DNA of 39,471 nucleotides from JAYVSZ01 sp043774925 (GTDB taxonomy: Bacteria > Pseudomonadota > Gammaproteobacteria > Burkholderiales > Methylophilaceae): positions 1 to 39,471 of the forward strand of contig JAYVSZ010000059.1 in assembly GCA_043774925.1 (NCBI GenBank). The letters run 5' to 3'. Both the position numbers and the translations under genes were made by a program. Positions 8,791-16,863 of the stretch are shown here, one piece after another. The notes beneath the pieces are model-generated. The model ran no database searches. It was not told the origin of the DNA and worked only from the letters and a program-made list of their open reading frames with translations. How positions within the stretch are numbered: position 1 is the stretch's first letter; each line of letters starts with the position of its first letter.

Positions 8791-9540
8791 TTATGTCGCT
8801 TTGCAGATGCCAACGAATGCTTTTGCATCTAATGAACAACGCCCTACCAAGCCGCCGTCGATGTCTGGCATGTCAAACAGCGCTTTTGCATTGCTAGGAT
8901 TCAAGCTGCCACCATAGAGTATTCGCACCTTTTTTGCAATTTCTTTATCGCAGCGCGCGATGCGTTTGCGGATAAATGTATGCACCTCTTGTGCTTGCTC
9001 TGGCGTAGCAGGTTTGTCTGTACCGACCGCCCACAGCGGCTCGTAAGCAAGCACCGCTTTAGCGACATCTTCTGGGCCAAAACGCCGCAAAATAGAATCG
9101 AGCTGACGCCCTACCACGTACTCAGTCCAGTCTGACTCACGCTCTTCTAAGGTTTCGCCCATGCAAAAAATTGGTGTGAGACCCGCCCCAAGAGCCGCAT
9201 GGAATCTAGCTGCTGCGGTATCATCTGTTTCGTGCGAAAGCATACGCCGCTCGGAATGGCCGACAATCACGTGGCTACAGCCATAATCCACCAGCATAGT
9301 GGCGGAAACCGCGCCAGTTAGCGCGCCATCTTCCTGCGCGCAAAGATTCTGTGCGCCCCAAGCCACATTGCTGCCCTGCGCCAGTGCTTGCGCTTGGCCG
9401 AGGTAGGGATACGGCACGCACACCACGAAATCGCCATGCTGCAAATCGTGCACGCCCGTAATCACGGCTTCCAATAAGGCCTTGTTTTTGGCAATACTGC
9501 CATTCATTTTCCAATTTCCGACGACCAGTTTACGGCGCAT
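8791..9540 (-). CDS. tpiA: Triose-phosphate isomerase
   Basis: TIM-barrel enzyme interconverting dihydroxyacetone phosphate and glyceraldehyde-3-phosphate. The 249-aa length is standard. The catalytic residues are visible: Lys11 in GNWKMNG, His95 in VIVGHSERR and Glu167 in AYEPLWAVGT, followed by loop 6. The phosphate-binding YGGSLNPSNA and DGGLVG motifs are present near the end. It starts 6 bp after the aldolase stop, so the two are certainly one transcript. The frequent bacterial neighbour secG is absent; pntA follows instead, which marks this operon as a carbon/redox unit. Confidence 0.98.
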   Translation of the reverse strand: MRRKLVVGNWKMNGSIAKNKALLEAVITGVHDLQHGDFVVCVPYPYLGQAQALAQGSNVAWGAQNLCAQEDGALTGAVSATMLVDYGCSHVIVGHSERRMLSHETDDTAAARFHAALGAGLTPIFCMGETLEERESDWTEYVVGRQLDSILRRFGPEDVAKAVLAYEPLWAVGTDKPATPEQAQEVHTFIRKRIARCDKEIAKKVRILYGGSLNPSNAKALFDMPDIDGGLVGRCSLDAKAFVGICKAT

Positions 9541-9546
9541 TTTTGC

Positions 9547-10611
9547 CTACCTTACAAGCGGATTAAGCTCGCCCTTGCTATATCTGATGGCCATGGCATC
9601 CATTGAAATGACTTTAATCTGGCTGGCGCGCCCTGCACTGCCAAAGGCTTCGAAGCGCTCTTTGCACAACTGCTGCGCGGCTGCAATGGCGGCTTTAAAA
9701 TACACGCGTGGATCAAACTCTTCCGGATGCAAGGCCATGCTTTCACGTATGGCGGCCGTCATGGCAAGGCGAATATCGGTGTCGATATTCACTTTGCGCA
9801 CGCCATGTTTGATGCCTTCTACAATTTGCGATACTGGCACACCATAAGTTTCTTTAATCTTGCCACCGTATTGACGAATAATCTCTAAGGACTCTTGTGA
9901 AACGCTGGATGAGCCGTGCATGACTAAATGTGTATTGGGAATGCGTGCGTGGATGGCCTTAATGCGGTCAATGGACAAGGTATCGCCAGTGGGCGGGCGG
10001 CTAAATTTATACGCACCGTGACTGGTGCCAATCGCGATGGCAAGTGCATCTACTCGGGTTGCTTTCACAAATTCGGCGGCTTCGTCAGGGTCGGTGAGCA
10101 GTTGTGATTCATCTAAAACACCAGTCGCACCGCTGCCGTCTTCCTCGCCTGCCATGCCAGTTTCTAGCGAACCCAATACGCCAAGCTCACCTTCTACGGA
10201 AACGCCGACTGCATGCGCGAACTCTGTGACACGACGCGTGACATCGACGTTGTAAGCATAGCTGGCGGGGGTTTTTGCATCTGCCTCAAGCGAGCCATCC
10301 ATCATCACGCTAGAAAATCCGCTGCGAATAGCGGATTGACACACCGCTGGCGATGCGCCGTGGTCTTGGTGCATGCAAATGGGAATGTGTGGATATTGCT
10401 CTATTGCCGCTTCCACCATTTTGCGTAAAAATGGCTCGCCTGCGTAACCACGCGCACCAGCAGAAGCCTGAAGAATAACAGGGCTATCGACTTCGTCTGC
10501 GGCTTTTAAGATGGAGTGAATCTGCTCCATGTTGTTGATGTTAAATGCAGGCAGGCCGTAGCTGTGTTCTGCAGCGTGGTCGAGTAGTTGTCTGAGTGAA
10601 ATGAGTGCCAT
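9547..10611 (-). CDS. fba: Class II fructose-1,6-bisphosphate aldolase (Calvin-cycle subtype)
   Basis: Zinc-dependent aldolase joining DHAP and G3P, and in related enzymes DHAP with erythrose-4-phosphate. The 354-aa length and start MALISLRQLLDHAAEHSYG match the CbbA/FbaA Calvin-type subfamily. Zinc-site and active-site motifs include PICMHQDHGASPAV, SVMMDGSL, VSVEGELGVLGS, GTSHGAYKF, LVMHGSSSV and RKVNIDTD. The gene lies between fbp and tpiA. With no RuBisCO in the window, a role in the assimilatory RuMP pathway or gluconeogenesis is inferred. The 139-bp gap upstream probably holds its own promoter. Confidence 0.97.
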   Translation of the reverse strand: MALISLRQLLDHAAEHSYGLPAFNINNMEQIHSILKAADEVDSPVILQASAGARGYAGEPFLRKMVEAAIEQYPHIPICMHQDHGASPAVCQSAIRSGFSSVMMDGSLEADAKTPASYAYNVDVTRRVTEFAHAVGVSVEGELGVLGSLETGMAGEEDGSGATGVLDESQLLTDPDEAAEFVKATRVDALAIAIGTSHGAYKFSRPPTGDTLSIDRIKAIHARIPNTHLVMHGSSSVSQESLEIIRQYGGKIKETYGVPVSQIVEGIKHGVRKVNIDTDIRLAMTAAIRESMALHPEEFDPRVYFKAAIAAAQQLCKERFEAFGSAGRASQIKVISMDAMAIRYSKGELNPLVR

Positions 10612-10750
10612 TTTTGCTTTCTTAGTAGATTGCTTTATGCCTTAGCGACCGATTTAAAGCTTATTGATATTAGAATCGTTGGCATTAAAATAAGTTGCAC
10701 CAGTAAAGCCTAAAGTGTTGGCGCGCTAAAATAACGATCAAATTGTCATT

Positions 10751-11740
10751 TTAAGCGTCGTTATTATCATTCGTATAATACTCCACTAAGCTCACCTCTT
10801 GCGCTGTACCAATAATAACGGGTACGCGCTGGTGAATACTCGTTGGCACAATTTCCATCATACGCCCATTTCCTGTTGAGCATTTACCGCCTGCCTGCTC
10901 GACTAACATGCCCAAAGGATTCGCCTCGTACATCAAACGCAAGCGCCCCGCCTTAAGCGGTTTTTTATTATCACGCGGATACAAATAGATGCCACCTCGC
11001 ATCAAAATACGATGCACATCTGCCACCATGCTCGCCACCCAGCGCATGTTAAAATCTCGCCCTCGCACACCATCAACACCCGCTATACATTCGCCTATAT
11101 AGCGCGTCATCGGCGGCTCCCAAAAGCGCGCATTACTCATATTAATCGCAAATTCTGAAGCGTTATTTGTCACTTGCATGTTGGCGTGCGTTAATACGAA
11201 AGTGTTGTTATTTTTGTCTAAGGTAAACCCATGCGTACCTTTACCAATTGTGATAACCAGCATGGTCGCAGGGCCATATAGCGCATAGCCCGCCGCCACT
11301 TGATTGCTACCTGCTTGCAAGTAATCAGCCATAATCGGTGCGCGATTTTTAGGCGCAGGTAAAATAGAAAATATTGAACCCACAGAGACGTTTACCGCCA
11401 CATTGGAAGAACCATCCAAAGGATCAAAAGCGACCAAATAATTGGCCGCACGAATGTTGATGACCTCTTCGACTTCTTCCGAAAGCAAGCCTGCAACAGT
11501 CTTGCAATCTGTTAAGCCACGCACAAATAAATCGTGACTGAGCACATCTAATTGCATTTGCGTTTCGCCTTGCACATTTTGGCTATCAAGCTTCTCTGTT
11601 ACACTCCCCAGCGCGCCCTGCGCAGTGATCGCAGCAATTTTTATAGAACACTCAGCAATCGCTAGCAACAAGCTAACAAGCGGTTCATCAGCTTGTTGCT
11701 CGCTTAAAAATTTTGCTAAATGAATACCTGTTTTATCCAA
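10751..11740 (-). CDS. fbp: Fructose-1,6-bisphosphatase class I
   Basis: Hydrolyses fructose-1,6-bisphosphate to fructose-6-phosphate, the irreversible step toward hexose formation. 329 aa, normal for class I. The metal-site motif VAFDPLDGSSNV and an acidic LLSEEVEEV segment are visible. The substrate-binding end has GGIYLYPRD, LRLMYEANPLGMLVEQAGG and HQRVPVIIGT. The sequence starts MDKTGIHLAKFL. It is followed by aldolase and triosephosphate isomerase on the same strand, giving a three-step triose-to-fructose-6-phosphate block. Confidence 0.97.
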   Translation of the reverse strand: MDKTGIHLAKFLSEQQADEPLVSLLLAIAECSIKIAAITAQGALGSVTEKLDSQNVQGETQMQLDVLSHDLFVRGLTDCKTVAGLLSEEVEEVINIRAANYLVAFDPLDGSSNVAVNVSVGSIFSILPAPKNRAPIMADYLQAGSNQVAAGYALYGPATMLVITIGKGTHGFTLDKNNNTFVLTHANMQVTNNASEFAINMSNARFWEPPMTRYIGECIAGVDGVRGRDFNMRWVASMVADVHRILMRGGIYLYPRDNKKPLKAGRLRLMYEANPLGMLVEQAGGKCSTGNGRMMEIVPTSIHQRVPVIIGTAQEVSLVEYYTNDNNDA

Positions 11741-11788
11741 TTTTATGCTTCTTCAAATACTTCAATTATATGATGCAAACGCACACAA

Positions 11789-12619
11789 TCAAACAAGTAA
11801 TTGTTGCAACATTAAACCCGCGGCGGCAAACCCAAACGGCGCAGTCACACACACACTAGAGCCATAACCCGCGCAATTTAAACCTGTTATTGAGGTGTCT
11901 AAATCGCATGATGTTAAATCAGCATCGCTGGAAGCCGCATGCTTATTGGCTTGCAGAGGCATGACTGCAGGCTCGTCGGAATAAACGCACAAAATATTCA
12001 TCCTAGTTTGTTTGGCGTTAATACCGTCTTTGCCTTTGGCAAACGCATAATCCTTACGCAAAATATTGCGCACTTTCGCCAGCAATTTGTCATTTGTCAC
12101 GTGCGCCAAATCCGCCGTTTTAATGCGCGTTACATCCAAGCGCCCGCCCGCGCCTCCGGTCATAATCATCGGGATTTTTTTTGCTTTGCAAAACGCTGCA
12201 ATTGCGGCTTTGGCTTTGGCGTCGTCAATGCAATCCAATATCCCATCAAAGCTTCCATCTAACTGAAAATTAAGCAGATTCTCGATATTTTCAGGCGTGA
12301 CAAAATCTTCAATTTCCGTCACCTTGCAAGTTGGATTGATGGCAAGAATGCGCTGCGCCATGGCGGTAACTTTGGCTTTACCAAATTCGCCTTCTAGCGC
12401 GTGGATTTGCCGGTTAACATTGCTTTCGGCGATATTATCCAAATCGATCAGCATAATATTACCAACCGCGTTGCGCGCCAACGCCTCTGCCGCCCAACTA
12501 CCCACGCCACCAATGCCAATCACCACCACGTGTGCGGCTTGTAGCTTGGCTAAGCCCGCATCGCCATACAAACGGCGCACGCCGCCAAAGCGTCGCTCAA
12601 AATCCATTTCAGTCGTCAT
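11789..12619 (-). CDS. tcdA: tRNA threonylcarbamoyladenosine dehydratase
   Basis: E1-like ATP-dependent enzyme (CsdL/YgdL family) that cyclises t6A37 to ct6A in tRNAs reading ANN codons. 276 aa. The N-terminal RFGGVRRLYGDAGLAKL is typical, followed by the nucleotide-binding loop VVVIGIGGVGSWAAEALARNAVG. Then come the DLDNIAESNVNRQIHAL motif (Arg finger and aspartate), FDGILDCIDDAKAKAA and MTGGAGGRLDVTRI. The C-terminal hydrophobic segment GFAAAGLMLQQLL is also usual. Convergence with typical TcdA over the whole length makes the call firm. It precedes fbp by 48 bp, and the relation is probably only positional. Confidence 0.93.
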   Translation of the reverse strand: MTTEMDFERRFGGVRRLYGDAGLAKLQAAHVVVIGIGGVGSWAAEALARNAVGNIMLIDLDNIAESNVNRQIHALEGEFGKAKVTAMAQRILAINPTCKVTEIEDFVTPENIENLLNFQLDGSFDGILDCIDDAKAKAAIAAFCKAKKIPMIMTGGAGGRLDVTRIKTADLAHVTNDKLLAKVRNILRKDYAFAKGKDGINAKQTRMNILCVYSDEPAVMPLQANKHAASSDADLTSCDLDTSITGLNCAGYGSSVCVTAPFGFAAAGLMLQQLLV

Positions 12620-12705
12620 GTACGCAATATAGCAAATGTTGCATGAAACAGCCTAGCGCAATTACAATCGACGTATGAAATCAATCTAATCAATTGGGAT
12701 AACTC

Positions 12706-13218
12706 ATGTCTGAGTCAATAATCAATGTACTTGAAAATTATTTAGCTGAAATAATTGAAGCTTTTCAAGCAACTAACACCGATTTGGGAGATGTTAACAT
12801 TCCCGAGTTAGCATCTTTTGGCATGTTTCCAATGCTATTTGCCACTATGCCGCCTTTTGTCCAGAAAAAGAAAGAGATGGAAGATTTTTGCATGATGATA
12901 ATCAACAAAGCTTTTGCTTCTTTTGTTAAACCTGCTTGCGAAAAATATGGTTACTCGCTAGATTTAACCCAATTTAATAAATTAGTCTGGGACAGATATG
13001 AAATGTACGCTGGCTTACATATAGAAAGGATGTCTCGAAACGGACCAAATTTTCCAGGTGTAGAAGACGACTATTCCAAGTTCATTGAACTCTTCACTGG
13101 TAACCCTACGACAGATAGTAGTATTATGCTTGCCACAGTGCTACAAACTAAGTACACCGACGCATTCGTAACAATTTCTAACGCTATCATTGAATCAAAC
13201 CCGCTTAAGAACTCGTAG
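12706..13218 (+). CDS. Unknown protein with a REP-derived end
   Basis: 170-aa soluble, mostly helical protein beginning MSESIINVLENYLAEIIEAF, with an AACTCATG context and a weak GGGAT-type RBS. No signal peptide or clear membrane segment. I do not recognise the family. Notably the final codons (AAG AAC TCG TAG) coincide with the conserved head of a REP element (AGAACTCGTAGGGCGGAT) also found at 28.48 and 29.24 kb, so the REP supplies the stop codon. The native C-terminus may therefore have been altered or cut short. It is divergent from tcdA and convergent with acpS. Confidence 0.7.
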   Translation: MSESIINVLENYLAEIIEAFQATNTDLGDVNIPELASFGMFPMLFATMPPFVQKKKEMEDFCMMIINKAFASFVKPACEKYGYSLDLTQFNKLVWDRYEMYAGLHIERMSRNGPNFPGVEDDYSKFIELFTGNPTTDSSIMLATVLQTKYTDAFVTISNAIIESNPLKNS

Positions 13219-13303
13219 GGCGGATAAACGAAGTGTAATCCGCCGCATGGCAATCTTTCTTAAAATCACACCCGGCGGATAACGCTACGCTCATCCGCCC
13301 TAC
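13215..13303. repeat. REP pair (BIME B)
   Basis: The left unit is GTAGGGCGGATAAACG..TAATCCGCC. The right unit on the minus strand is GTAGGGCGGATGAGCG..TTATCCGCC. Both are GTAG-headed imperfect palindromes of the same subfamily, separated by about 25 bp. The left GTAG contributes the stop codon of the preceding gene. The pair sits between convergent genes, where it could act as an mRNA 3' barrier. Confidence 0.8.
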
Positions 13304-13325
13304 AACCTAATATCCATGAGGGTTT

Positions 13326-13706
13326 TCAGGCAGTTTCCAACACCACAAACGCGGCGGCTAGATTCTTTTCATCGCTCACGCTTACGTGCGTGGCGCTAAT
13401 ATTTTTCTCACGCATCAAGGCTTGAATTTCCGCGCTTAATTCCAACAGCGGTTTACCCATGGCATCGTGCGTGACGCGGATATTTTGAAAGCTCACTGCG
13501 CCGCGAATGCCGGTACCGAACGCTTTGGAAAACGCTTCTTTCGCAGCAAAACGCTTGGCCAGAAAACGTGGTTTGATATGCGAGGATTCGAACTCCGCAA
13601 ACTCTTTTTCATGCAAAATACGCTTGGCAAACGTGTCACCAAACTGCTGTAGCGAGGCCTCGATGCGTGCTACTTCTACGATGTCTGTGCCAATACCAAA
13701 AATCAT
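13326..13706 (-). CDS. acpS: Holo-[acyl-carrier-protein] synthase
   Basis: Transfers the 4'-phosphopantetheine arm from CoA to acyl carrier protein. 126 aa, normal for AcpS. Starts MIFGIGTDIVEVARIE, with the metal-binding Asp8 in GTDIVEV. The second motif is RFLAKRFAAKEAFSKAFGTGIRG, holding the catalytic-site Glu in AAKEA. The end has ATHVSVSDEKNLAAAFVVLE. Its ATG overlaps the pdxJ stop by 4 bp, the standard pdxJ-acpS arrangement. Confidence 0.97.
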   Translation of the reverse strand: MIFGIGTDIVEVARIEASLQQFGDTFAKRILHEKEFAEFESSHIKPRFLAKRFAAKEAFSKAFGTGIRGAVSFQNIRVTHDAMGKPLLELSAEIQALMREKNISATHVSVSDEKNLAAAFVVLETA

Positions 13707-14428
13707 TTTGCGGCTTCGCGCATCAACGTTTTCATTTCGCGCACGGCGTTATCCCAACCGACAAACAGCGCGTGCGCAACAATAGCATGGCCGATATTCA
13801 ACTCTTCAATACCGCTCAAAGCTGCGATTTTATGCACATTGTGATTATTTAAGCCGTGACCCGCATTCACTATCAAACCCAATGCCAGTGCATGCTTCAG
13901 GGCATTTTTAATGCGATTCAACTCATGCGTTTGTGACGCTTCATCTTCCGCATCCGCAAACGTGCCCGTGTGAAGCTCAATCACTGGTGCGCCAGCCTTT
14001 TTAGAGGCATCAATTTGTGCAATGTCAGGTGCGATAAACAGTGAAACGCGAATACCTGCATCGCTCAATTTTTTTGTGGCTGCGGCGACTTTATCGAAAT
14101 GTGCAATCACGTCCAAACCACCTTCCGTGGTGCGCTCCTCGCGACGTTCCGGCACGAGGCAAACATCTTGCGGCGCAACTTGTAGGGCAATCCCAATCAT
14201 CTCGTCTGTTACCGCACACTCGAGATTCATTTTGGTTTGCAACAGCGGGCGCAGCGCAAAAATATCCGCATCTTGCATATGGCGGCGATCTTCACGCAAA
14301 TGTAGCGTAATGCTATCCGCGCCCGATTGCTCGGCACGCAGCGCAGCTTGAATCACGCTTGGATATTTTGTGCCACGTGCCTGTCGCAAGGTTGCGACGT
14401 GGTCGATGTTGACGCCTAATTTAATCAT
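13703..14428 (-). CDS. pdxJ: Pyridoxine 5'-phosphate synthase
   Basis: Condenses 1-deoxyxylulose-5-phosphate with 3-amino-2-oxopropyl phosphate in the DXP-dependent vitamin B6 pathway. TIM barrel, 241 aa. Motifs: MIKLGVNIDHVATLRQARG, ADSITLHLREDRRHMQD, a conserved CLVPERREERTTEGGLDV block, VSLFIAPD, IELHTGTFAD, VNAGHGLNNHNV and ELNIGHAIVAHALF. It is normally tight behind recO, but here 345 bp with a large inverted repeat separate them, so pdxJ-acpS may have its own promoter. Confidence 0.98.
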   Translation of the reverse strand: MIKLGVNIDHVATLRQARGTKYPSVIQAALRAEQSGADSITLHLREDRRHMQDADIFALRPLLQTKMNLECAVTDEMIGIALQVAPQDVCLVPERREERTTEGGLDVIAHFDKVAAATKKLSDAGIRVSLFIAPDIAQIDASKKAGAPVIELHTGTFADAEDEASQTHELNRIKNALKHALALGLIVNAGHGLNNHNVHKIAALSGIEELNIGHAIVAHALFVGWDNAVREMKTLMREAAK

Positions 14429-14494
14429 TTTTTCTTTCTAAAAACTTTTCTAACCGCAGATGAAGACCGATAAACACAGATAAAACCACTTAAT

Positions 14495-14576
14495 GTCATT
14501 CTGAGCGTAGCGAAGAATCCAGTTGCGCTGAAGATAATGCATTAAAAGCTGGATTCTTCGCTACGCTCAGAATGAC
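14495..14576. repeat. 28-bp perfect inverted repeat element
   Basis: Arms at 14495-14522 and 14549-14576 are perfectly complementary over 28 bp, with a 26-bp spacer. The arm begins GTCATTCTGAGCG and ends GAAGAATCCAG, a dispersed repeat type seen in many bacterial genomes. Fourteen bases of the arm (AGCGAAGAATCCAG) recur alone at 27183-27196. It fills part of the 345-bp gap between recO and pdxJ, where I see no other gene or RNA. It could fold into a strong hairpin and act as a terminator or processing site. Confidence 0.85.
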
Positions 14577-14773
14577 AGATTAGGTTTTAATCAAGTCAGC
14601 TATATTTTAACGTAAGGTAAAATAAACCTATTACGGCAATTAAAACTAGTGACCACCCAACAACCACTTCTAATTTTTTTACTTTCTCCTCCGAAAATCC
14701 AAACGAGCGAACAAGAAGGCGCACAATTAATTCAATTAGGCTTAAAAATAAATTACCAACAAACTCACCCATT

Positions 14774-15490
14774 TTATAAGCCTTGTAAATCTATAAGTAG
14801 TTGTCGCGTATGCAGCGGTTTATCGCCCAAATAATGCGCCAATAAGTAGCGCATGAGCTGCTTGCTTTGCTGCTGCGTTTGTGAAGACGCATAATCGTTG
14901 TTCGCCATATCCAGCAAGGTCTTACCGCTTAATTGTACGCCATTTTTGGTTTTATTGAGCGCGCTTGCCCCGTATTCCGCCTCGTAACGATAGGTTTTAT
15001 CTACCAAAATTGGTTCGCCATTTTCATCTTCTAGCAGCGGCACAGCGTAGCCCATTTCTTGCAATAATTTCAGTTCAAAGCAGCGCAAATGCGTGGCTAA
15101 ATCTTGCCCAGTTGCTAGCATTTTAAGCGTTGCTTGATAATAGTCAAACAGCGCTTCATGCGCATCCTCGCGTGGCAACAGGCGTAATAAAAGTTCATTC
15201 AAGTAAAAGCCACACATTAGCGCCTCGCCTTGCAGCGAAAGCAAGCTGTCCGCCCATTCTAGGCAATGCAGCGTTTTAAGCTCATTTTTGCCAGACCATG
15301 TAGCCGCAAGCATTTGAAAAGATTGTAACTGACCACGCATGGCAGAACGCGGTCTGCGCGCGCCCTTAGCCACGGTGGCTACACGGCCAAATTGCTTGCT
15401 AAATAGCTCGGCAACTAAGCTGGTTTCTTTAAACGGGTAAGTGTGCAGCACATAGGCGGGCTGGTTATCTTGACGAATAAGCGCCACCAC
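14774..15490 (-). CDS. recO: DNA repair protein RecO
   Basis: RecFOR-pathway mediator that binds SSB and anneals or loads RecA onto ssDNA. 238 aa with a GTG start at 15490, directly abutting the stop codon of the upstream gene. The OB-fold N-terminus is clear: AYVLHTYPFKETSLVAELFSKQ, RVATVAKGARRPRSAMRG. The helical part has YLNELLLRLLPREDAHEALFDYYQ and LRCFELKLLQEMGY. The cysteines that bind zinc in some RecO proteins are absent at LEDENGEPIL, which is common in proteobacteria. It ends the lepA-to-recO gene string. Confidence 0.94.
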   Translation of the reverse strand: MVALIRQDNQPAYVLHTYPFKETSLVAELFSKQFGRVATVAKGARRPRSAMRGQLQSFQMLAATWSGKNELKTLHCLEWADSLLSLQGEALMCGFYLNELLLRLLPREDAHEALFDYYQATLKMLATGQDLATHLRCFELKLLQEMGYAVPLLEDENGEPILVDKTYRYEAEYGASALNKTKNGVQLSGKTLLDMANNDYASSQTQQQSKQLMRYLLAHYLGDKPLHTRQLLIDLQGL

Positions 15491-15943
15491 TTAGTCTGCC
15501 AAGCTTTTCAAGGCTTCATCCTGTGCTTTTTCAATTAGCAACGGGACTAACATTTCGTCACCAGAAAACAGAATCATGCCGTAGTGAATGCCCATTTCAG
15601 AGCTCTCTGGCGTGAATTTACCAAAACCGTATCGTGAGTTGCGCATGAGTTGCCACGCACCTTTGGGCTCTAAATATTCGAGCTTAGAAAAATAACGCTC
15701 TACCTCCTCTTGTGAAACAGGTTTAAGCGCGTAATCGCCTTGATCAGCTAAAATAAACCAACCCATTTCGCCGTCTTTATCAAGGTTTTTTAGTTGATAC
15801 AGGTAGCAATCTTCATCCTCAAACACCAAATTGAACACGTTGTTAATGCCGCCCGTTTTGCGGTTAATGGCGTAATACACACCTTGGTCGTCTCGCTCGA
15901 TTGGTTTGCCGTAAATAGGCGTATTGAATGCATTATTAGGCAT
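15491..15943 (-). CDS. Unknown protein between era and recO
   Basis: 150-aa soluble acidic protein beginning MPNNAFNTPIYGKPIERDDQ, with aromatic-rich beta segments (CYLYQLKNLDKDGEMGWFIL, YGFGKFTPESSEMGIHYG). There is no signal peptide or membrane helix. I recognise no family. It starts 14 bp after era and its stop codon touches the recO start, so it is cotranscribed with a core GTPase/repair operon. In most betaproteobacteria recO follows era directly, so this looks like a lineage-specific addition. Function not assigned. Confidence 0.8.
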   Translation of the reverse strand: MPNNAFNTPIYGKPIERDDQGVYYAINRKTGGINNVFNLVFEDEDCYLYQLKNLDKDGEMGWFILADQGDYALKPVSQEEVERYFSKLEYLEPKGAWQLMRNSRYGFGKFTPESSEMGIHYGMILFSGDEMLVPLLIEKAQDEALKSLAD

Positions 15944-15957
15944 GTTTTTAGCCTTTC

Positions 15958-16863
15958 TTAATAACCCAGACTTTTGAGCGCCCTCTCGTCATCCGCCCAG
16001 CCGCCCTTCACTTTTACCCAAGTTTCCAAATAGACTTTGCTGCCGAATAGTTTTTCCATATCTTGGCGCGCTTCGGTGGAAATTTGTTTGAGTTTTTCGC
16101 CGCCCTTGCCAATAATCATCGGTTTTTGGCTGTCTTTATCCACAATAATCGCGGCAAATATACGGCGCAAATTCTTCACCGTTTCAAACTTTTCAATCTC
16201 CACCGCGACTGAATAAGGCACTTCGTCGCCCAAAAGGCGAAATATCTTTTCGCGGATCATTTCGGCCGCTAAAAAACGTTCGTTTTTATCGGTAAGTTCG
16301 TCTTCGCCGTAAATGGCGGGTTGCTCTGGAAGCCGCATGGATATTGCTTCTAGCAGCTCATCCAAGTATAGATTTTTTTTCGCACTTACAGGAATAATGC
16401 CTGCAAAATCATGCAGCAAATCGAAATCTTGAATCAGCGGCAGCAGATTATTTTTGTCGCCCATTAAATCCGCTTTGTTCACCACCAGCAGCACCGGTTT
16501 GTCTTTTGGCAGCATGCTCAAAACCTTCTCATCTGCTTCGCCCAGCTTCATCGGCTCAATCACAAACAGCACCACATCTACCTCTGTGAGCACTTGCGTC
16601 ACTGTTTTATTCAAACTTTTATTAAGCGCATTGAGATGTTTTTGCTGAAAGCCTGGCGTATCGACAAACAAAAACTGTGCGTTTTCTGTGGTGTGAATGC
16701 CAAGCAAACGATGCCGCGTGGTTTGTGCCTTGCGCGAGGTAATGCTGAGCTTTAAGCCCAAAATATGGTTGAGCAAGGTGGATTTGCCTACATTTGGCCG
16801 CCCCACGATGGCTACCGTACCGCATCTAAAGCCTTGCGATGAGTCGGTTTTAATTGGTTTCAT
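15958..16863 (-). CDS. era: GTPase Era
   Basis: Essential Ras-like GTPase with a KH domain, binding the 16S rRNA 3' end during 30S assembly. 301 aa. G1 GRPNVGKSTLL (residues 21-31), G3 FVDTPGFQ, G4 VVNKADLM and G5 PVSAKKN are all present. The KH region has EIEKFE and MIIGKGGEKLKQISTEARQDMEKLFGSKVYLETWVKVKGGW. Its start overlaps the rnc stop by 4 bp, the conserved rnc-era coupling. Confidence 0.98.
   Translation of the reverse strand: MKPIKTDSSQGFRCGTVAIVGRPNVGKSTLLNHILGLKLSITSRKAQTTRHRLLGIHTTENAQFLFVDTPGFQQKHLNALNKSLNKTVTQVLTEVDVVLFVIEPMKLGEADEKVLSMLPKDKPVLLVVNKADLMGDKNNLLPLIQDFDLLHDFAGIIPVSAKKNLYLDELLEAISMRLPEQPAIYGEDELTDKNERFLAAEMIREKIFRLLGDEVPYSVAVEIEKFETVKNLRRIFAAIIVDKDSQKPMIIGKGGEKLKQISTEARQDMEKLFGSKVYLETWVKVKGGWADDERALKSLGY

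Noticed and set aside
13575..13600. Sequence resembling the complement of a tRNA T-arm (GGATTCGAACTCCGC)
   Set aside because: It lies inside acpS, encodes part of the conserved protein, and no cloverleaf could be built around it.
14649..14834. 61-codon plus-strand frame between pdxJ and recO
   Set aside because: It overlaps the 3' end of recO, has a non-ATG start with no ribosome site, and shows no protein-like pattern.
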